From: VXNE01 sp963664635
Lineage (GTDB): Bacteria > Pseudomonadota > Gammaproteobacteria > Pseudomonadales > Azotimanducaceae
Reading direction: 5' to 3'
Assembly (NCBI GenBank): GCA_963664635.1
Contig: OY761542.1
Coordinates: 4,154,001-4,218,000 of the forward strand
Length of the DNA stretch: 64,000 nucleotides
Position 1 is the first letter of the stretch. Each line of letters opens with the position of its first letter. The notes below the pieces were generated by a model, which made no database searches, was not told the DNA's origin, and was given only the letters and a program-made list of their open reading frames with translations. The position numbers and the translations under genes are program-made. Shown one piece after another: positions 59,948-64,000 of the stretch.

Positions 59948-62900
59948 TCTCCCGGGTCCTCGTGGCCAACCGCGGCGAGATCGCGGTGCGCCTGGTGCGC
60001 GCGGTTGCCGAACACGGCGCATCCAGCGTCGCCGTTTACTCGAGCGAAGACGCCGCCGGCCTGCACGTTCGCGCCGCCGACGATGCCGTGGCGCTCGAAG
60101 CCGCGGGCGCGGGCGCCTATCTCGACGGCGCGCGGCTGATCGAGATCGCCCGCCGCACCGCTTGCGATGCGCTGCACCCGGGCTACGGCTTCCTGAGCGA
60201 GAACGCCGGCTTCGCCGCGGACTGCGCCGCGGCCGGTGTCCTTTTCATCGGCCCGGCGCCCGAGACCCTGGCCCTGTTCGGCGACAAGGCAGCGGCGCGC
60301 CGCGCGGCGTTGGACGCGGGCGTAGCCGTCCTGCCGGGCACCGACACCGACACCGACCTCCAGACGGCCGTGGCGTTCTTCGAGCGTCACGGCCCGCTCA
60401 TGGTCAAGGCCGTCGCGGGCGGCGGCGGCCGGGGCATCCGTGCCGTCTCCGACGCCGGCGCCCTGCCGGCCGCATTCGAGCGCTGCCGCTCCGAGGCCAC
60501 CGCGGCGTTCGGCAACGGCGCGCTCTACGTCGAGAAGCTCCTGCCGCGCGCCCGCCACATCGAGGTGCAGGTCCTCGGTGACGGGTCCGACGCCGTGCAC
60601 CTCGGCGAACGCGACTGCAGCCTCCAGCGGCGCAACCAGAAGCTCATCGAGTTCGCGCCCTCCCCCGGCCTGCCGCGCGCGCTCCGCGACCGCATCTGCG
60701 CCGCGGCGGTCGAGTTCGCCCGGGGGGTCGGCTACCGCAACGCCGGCACCTTCGAATTCCTGGTGGACTGCGACCCCCTCGGCCCGGAGTCCGCGTTCGC
60801 GTTCATGGAGGCGAACGCGCGCCTGCAGGTGGAGCATACGGTCACGGAGGAAGTGACCGGCGTCGACATCGTCCTCGCGCAGCTCGAACTCGCCGCCGGC
60901 CGCTCCCTCGCGGAAATCGGCCTGGCGGACCCACCCGAGCCGCGGGGCCACTCGGTGCAGGTGCGCATCAACCTGGAGCGCATGACGGAGGACGGCAGCG
61001 TGCTGCCTTCGGGCGGCACCCTCACCGTGTTCGATCCGCCGAGCGGTCCCGGCATCCGCGTGGACACCTTCGGCTACAGCGGCTACGCGACCACGCGGAG
61101 CTTCGACTCCCTGCTCGCGAAGCTGATCGCGACCCGGGCGGGCGGGACGGCCGAGGCAGTGCTGGCCAAGGCCTACCGGGCGCTCTGCTCCTTCCGGATC
61201 GAGGGGGTGGCCACCAACATTGGCCTCCTGCAGAACCTCGTCCGCGCCCCGGAAGTCGCCGAGGGCGCGTTCCACACGCGCCTGGTCGACGAGAAGCTGT
61301 CCGAACTGGTCGTCCCGGGGACACACCCCCGCCTGTTCCACGACGGAGCGTCGGCGGAGACCCCCGGTCTCGCGGGGGCGCGCGTGGACTCCGACGATCC
61401 GCTCGCCGTCCTCGCCTATGGCCGTGAAGCCGCGCGCGGGACGCGGTCCGAGAACACGCCGGCACCCGCCGCGGCGGACGGTACGACGCCCGTGCCGGCG
61501 CCCCTGCAGGGAACGGTCGTGTTGATCGAGGTCGAAACCGGAACCGCCGTCGCCCCCGGTCAACCGCTCCTCGTCATGGAATCCATGAAGATGGAGCACG
61601 AGGTGCCCTCGCCCGTCGGCGGCGTGGTGCGCCGGATCGCCGTCGCCGCCGGCGACACGATCCACGCGGGACACGCCCTGGCCTTCGTGGAGGAGCGCGA
61701 GATCGAGGAGACCGTGCAGGACGTCGCGGAGTCCGTCGATCTCGACGCCATCCGCCCGGACCTCGCCGAAGTCGTCGAACGCCACGAACGCACCCTGGAC
61801 GCCGCGCGGCCCGGGGCGGTCGAGCGCCGCCGGCGCAAGCACCAGCGCACCATCCGCGAGAACGTGGACGACCTCTGCGATCCCGGCACCTTCGTCGAGT
61901 ACGGTCCCCTCGTCGTCGCCGCGCAGCGCCGCCGCCGGACCCTGGAGGACCTGATCGCCAACACCCCGGCCGACGGGATGATCACCGGCGTGGGCTCCGT
62001 CAACGGCGGCCTGTTCGAGGATCCCGTCAACCGCTGCGCCGTGTTCGCCTACGACTACACGGTCCTCGCCGGCACGCAGGGCGCCCAGAACCACCGCAAG
62101 ACGGACCGCCTGATCGACGTCGCCGAGAACGGGCGCATGCCCGTGGTGCTGTTCGCCGAAGGCGGCGGCGGGCGGCCGGGCGACACGGACATGGTCGGCA
62201 GCGGCGGCGGCCGCACGTTCTCCCGGTTCGCGCAGCTTTCCGCGCTCGTGCCGATGGTCGGGATCGTTTCCGGCCGCTGCTTCGCCGGCAACGCGTCCCT
62301 GCTCGGCTGCTGCGACGTCATCATCGCGACCGCGGACACCAATCTCGGGATGGGCGGACCCGCCATGATCGAGGGCGGCGGCCTCGGCGTCTTCGCCCCG
62401 GAGGACATCGGCCCGATGGCGGTGCAGCGCGCCAACGGGGTCGTCGATCTGGCCGTCGCCGCCGAGGCCGCAGCCGTGGCGGCCGCCAAGCGTTATCTGG
62501 CGTACTTCCAGGGACCGCTGCCCGAATGGAGTGCGCCCGACCAGCGGCACATGCGGCGCATCGTGCCCGAGAACCGCCTGCGGGTGTACGAGATCCGCGA
62601 GGTCATCGAGACGCTGGCGGACACCGGCTCGGTGCTCGAACTGCGCCGGGACTTCGGCGACGGCATGGTCACGGCCCTGGTGCGCATCGAGGGCCGTCCC
62701 GTCGGCGTGGTCGCCAACAACCCGAAACACCTCGGCGGCGCCATCGACTCCGACGGCGCCGACAAGGGCGCACGCTTCATGCAGGTCTGCGACGCGTTCG
62801 ACATTCCCCTCCTCTATCTCTGCGACACGCCCGGGATCATGGTGGGGCCGGACGTCGAGCACACCGCCCTGGTGCGTCACTCGAGCCGCATGTTCGTTGT

Positions 62901-63297
62901 CGGCGCGAACCTGTCCGTGCCCTTCTTCACGGTGATCGTGCGCAAGGCCTACGGGCTCGGGGCGATCGCCATGGCGGGCGGGTCGTACAAGGCGCCCTTC
63001 TTCTCTGTCGCCTGGCCCACGGGCGAGTTCGGCGGGATGGGGCTAGAGGGATCGGTCAAGCTCGGCTTCCGCAAGGAACTCGAGGCCATCGACGACGGCG
63101 ATGAGCGCATGCAGGCCTACGAAGAGATGGTGGCCCGCGCCTACGAGGCCGGGAAGGCCCTCAACACCGCGTCCCACTTCGGCATCGACGACACCATCGA
63201 TCCCGCCGACACGCGCTGGTGGCTCGCGAGCCTCCTCGCCTCGATCCGCACGCGCCCGCGGACGGGCAAGAAGCGGCCGGCGATCGACGCATGGTGA
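59944..63297 (+). CDS. Single-chain biotin-dependent acyl-CoA carboxylase
   Basis: 1117 residues from GTG 59944. Domain order: biotin carboxylase (about 1-450; RVLVANRGEIAVRLVRA, VAGGGGRGIR, MEANARLQVEHTVTEE), a linking region, biotin carrier domain with MESMKMEHEV (biotinyl Lys549), and a carboxyltransferase (about 620-1117; GTQGAQNHRKTDRL, GAIDSDGADKGARF, GGSYKAPFFSVAWPTGEFGGMGLEG). This is the layout of the single-polypeptide long-chain acyl-CoA carboxylases rather than split acetyl- or propionyl-CoA carboxylases. It would add bicarbonate to an acyl-CoA with ATP. The overlap with the methyltransferase and with the CoA-transferase downstream indicates one transcript. Confidence 0.93.
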   Translation: MISRVLVANRGEIAVRLVRAVAEHGASSVAVYSSEDAAGLHVRAADDAVALEAAGAGAYLDGARLIEIARRTACDALHPGYGFLSENAGFAADCAAAGVLFIGPAPETLALFGDKAAARRAALDAGVAVLPGTDTDTDLQTAVAFFERHGPLMVKAVAGGGGRGIRAVSDAGALPAAFERCRSEATAAFGNGALYVEKLLPRARHIEVQVLGDGSDAVHLGERDCSLQRRNQKLIEFAPSPGLPRALRDRICAAAVEFARGVGYRNAGTFEFLVDCDPLGPESAFAFMEANARLQVEHTVTEEVTGVDIVLAQLELAAGRSLAEIGLADPPEPRGHSVQVRINLERMTEDGSVLPSGGTLTVFDPPSGPGIRVDTFGYSGYATTRSFDSLLAKLIATRAGGTAEAVLAKAYRALCSFRIEGVATNIGLLQNLVRAPEVAEGAFHTRLVDEKLSELVVPGTHPRLFHDGASAETPGLAGARVDSDDPLAVLAYGREAARGTRSENTPAPAAADGTTPVPAPLQGTVVLIEVETGTAVAPGQPLLVMESMKMEHEVPSPVGGVVRRIAVAAGDTIHAGHALAFVEEREIEETVQDVAESVDLDAIRPDLAEVVERHERTLDAARPGAVERRRRKHQRTIRENVDDLCDPGTFVEYGPLVVAAQRRRRTLEDLIANTPADGMITGVGSVNGGLFEDPVNRCAVFAYDYTVLAGTQGAQNHRKTDRLIDVAENGRMPVVLFAEGGGGRPGDTDMVGSGGGRTFSRFAQLSALVPMVGIVSGRCFAGNASLLGCCDVIIATADTNLGMGGPAMIEGGGLGVFAPEDIGPMAVQRANGVVDLAVAAEAAAVAAAKRYLAYFQGPLPEWSAPDQRHMRRIVPENRLRVYEIREVIETLADTGSVLELRRDFGDGMVTALVRIEGRPVGVVANNPKHLGGAIDSDGADKGARFMQVCDAFDIPLLYLCDTPGIMVGPDVEHTALVRHSSRMFVVGANLSVPFFTVIVRKAYGLGAIAMAGGSYKAPFFSVAWPTGEFGGMGLEGSVKLGFRKELEAIDDGDERMQAYEEMVARAYEAGKALNTASHFGIDDTIDPADTRWWLASLLASIRTRPRTGKKRPAIDAW

Positions 63298-64000
63298 CCC
63301 CGACGGCCCCGGCCGGCGCCCTCGCCGGACTGCGCGTCCTCGACCTGTCCGGCACGGCGGCGACGGGGTACTGCGGCAAGCTGTGCGCCGACCACGGCGC
63401 CGAAGTCATCGACGTCGAACCACCCGGCCGCGGATTTCCCACGCGGCGCCTGCCGCCGTTCGCGCCCGGCGCGGCCGCCCCGGAACGCAGCGCCCTGCAC
63501 GCCTATCTCAGCGCCAACAAGCACAGCGTGGAGCTGGACCTCGCAACCGACGAGGGGCGGGCGGCCGTGCTACGGCTCGCCCGCGGCGCCGACCTGATCC
63601 TCGACGGCGACCGGCCCGGAGCGCTCCAGGCACTCGGACTCGGTCCGGGAGCCTTCGCCGCCGTCTCGCCCGATGTCGTGGTGGCTTCCGTCACCTGGTT
63701 CGGGCAGTCGGGCCCATACCGCGACTACGCGGCTTCAGACAACGTCGTGCAGGCCCTGATCGGCATGGTGCGCGGTGTAGGCGAGCCGGACGACGCCCCG
63801 TGCGCCCCATCGGGCTACCACGCGCAGATCGTCGGCGGACTGACCGCGTACATCGGCGCCCTCGGACAACTGGCCGCCCGCGCGGGGGGCAACGCGACCG
63901 GCCCGGCGCACCTCGACGCGAGCATCCTCGAAGCGAACGTCTGTTTCGTCGACGTCGGCGCCGTCGCGGGTTACAGCGGCCGGATCGGCCGCGGGACCCG
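63291..64000 (+). CDS. Class III (CaiB/BaiF) CoA-transferase, 5' part cut by the window end
   Basis: From ATG 63291, overlapping the carboxylase end by seven bases, the frame is open to the last base (236 codons). The CaiB start ALAGLRVLDLSGTAATGYCGKL, a nucleotide-loop-like HGAEVIDVEPPGRG, YLSANKHSVELDLATDEGR, and the catalytic region GPAHLDASILEANV with the active-site aspartate are visible. It transfers CoA between carboxylates. The tandem with a carboxylase suggests activation of an acid followed by carboxylation. The full length cannot be given. Confidence 0.9.
   Translation, partial: MVTPTAPAGALAGLRVLDLSGTAATGYCGKLCADHGAEVIDVEPPGRGFPTRRLPPFAPGAAAPERSALHAYLSANKHSVELDLATDEGRAAVLRLARGADLILDGDRPGALQALGLGPGAFAAVSPDVVVASVTWFGQSGPYRDYAASDNVVQALIGMVRGVGEPDDAPCAPSGYHAQIVGGLTAYIGALGQLAARAGGNATGPAHLDASILEANVCFVDVGAVAGYSGRIGRGT

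Noticed and set aside
59920..62880. 986-codon open frame on the minus strand
   Set aside because: It lies antisense to the carboxylase gene, has His/Arg/Gly/Asp-rich shadow composition and no family features; the plus strand carries all expected motifs.

Overview
The window is GC-rich chromosomal DNA from a bacterium, most likely a high-GC proteobacterium, and probably gammaproteobacterial or a close relative. That placement is an inference from the gene content: split proton-translocating transhydrogenase, DUF6580, DUF2891 and DUF924 proteins, and the rhodanese type. It was not tested by any search. Nearly all of the sequence is coding. No rRNA, tRNA, CRISPR array, prophage or replication origin is visible. 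Genes form short co-directional runs in which stop and start codons often share four bases (GTGA or ATGA, perhaps also CTGA) or one base (TGATG).

Left part (1-24 kb): the transhydrogenase genes pntAA/pntAB, then a PhoX-like phosphatase coupled to a secreted protein with two CXXCH haem motifs. Next come a luciferase-like flavin oxidoreductase, hotdog and enoyl-CoA hydratase proteins, and a cytosolic BtuF-like protein. Two mevalonate blocks follow. One holds diphosphomevalonate decarboxylase and phosphomevalonate kinase (10816-12752). The other is a single 755-residue polypeptide joining a class II HMG-CoA reductase to a mevalonate kinase (18812-21079). Together these four activities cover HMG-CoA to isopentenyl diphosphate; HMG-CoA synthase and IPP isomerase are not in the window. 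An accessory pair lies between the blocks: a caspase/CHAT-like DUF6642 protein facing a DNA methyltransferase. An ADH-HNH-DUF2891 run follows.

Middle part (24-44 kb): four oxygenase or oxygenase-like genes (three PhyH, one CmcJ/NvfI-like), a Fic protein with a nearly perfect palindrome upstream, a double-domain class III CoA-transferase and an alpha/beta hydrolase pseudogene. A REP-associated-type Y1 transposase is flanked by repeat arrays. After that come a flavin oxidoreductase, an MFS carrier, a thiolase-like/DUF35/MaoC group resembling side-chain aldolase systems, and a rhodanese. The strip 39.8-43.7 kb looks horizontally acquired: an unrecognised 760-residue PD-(D/E)XK protein whose 3' end runs into an IS630 transposase remnant, then an HNH endonuclease bordered by diverged repeats and palindromes.

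Right part (44-64 kb) is catabolic: a Tat-exported esterase, amidase, GlcD-like FAD oxidase, enoyl-CoA hydratase, several flavin oxidoreductases, two ACMSD-type amidohydrolases, a secreted metallo-beta-lactamase-fold protein, an acetoacetate-decarboxylase-like protein without any lysine, and an MFS carrier. A 242-bp MITE-like element (18-bp perfect terminal inverted repeats, CTAG duplication) sits at 55158-55399. The window ends with a TetR gene diverging from a small SCP2-like gene, followed by a run of DUF924, an orphan protein, a methyltransferase, a single-chain biotin-dependent acyl-CoA carboxylase (1117 residues) and a CoA-transferase cut by the window edge. The overall picture is oxidation and CoA-dependent breakdown of organic acids or lipids, with mevalonate-type isoprenoid synthesis.
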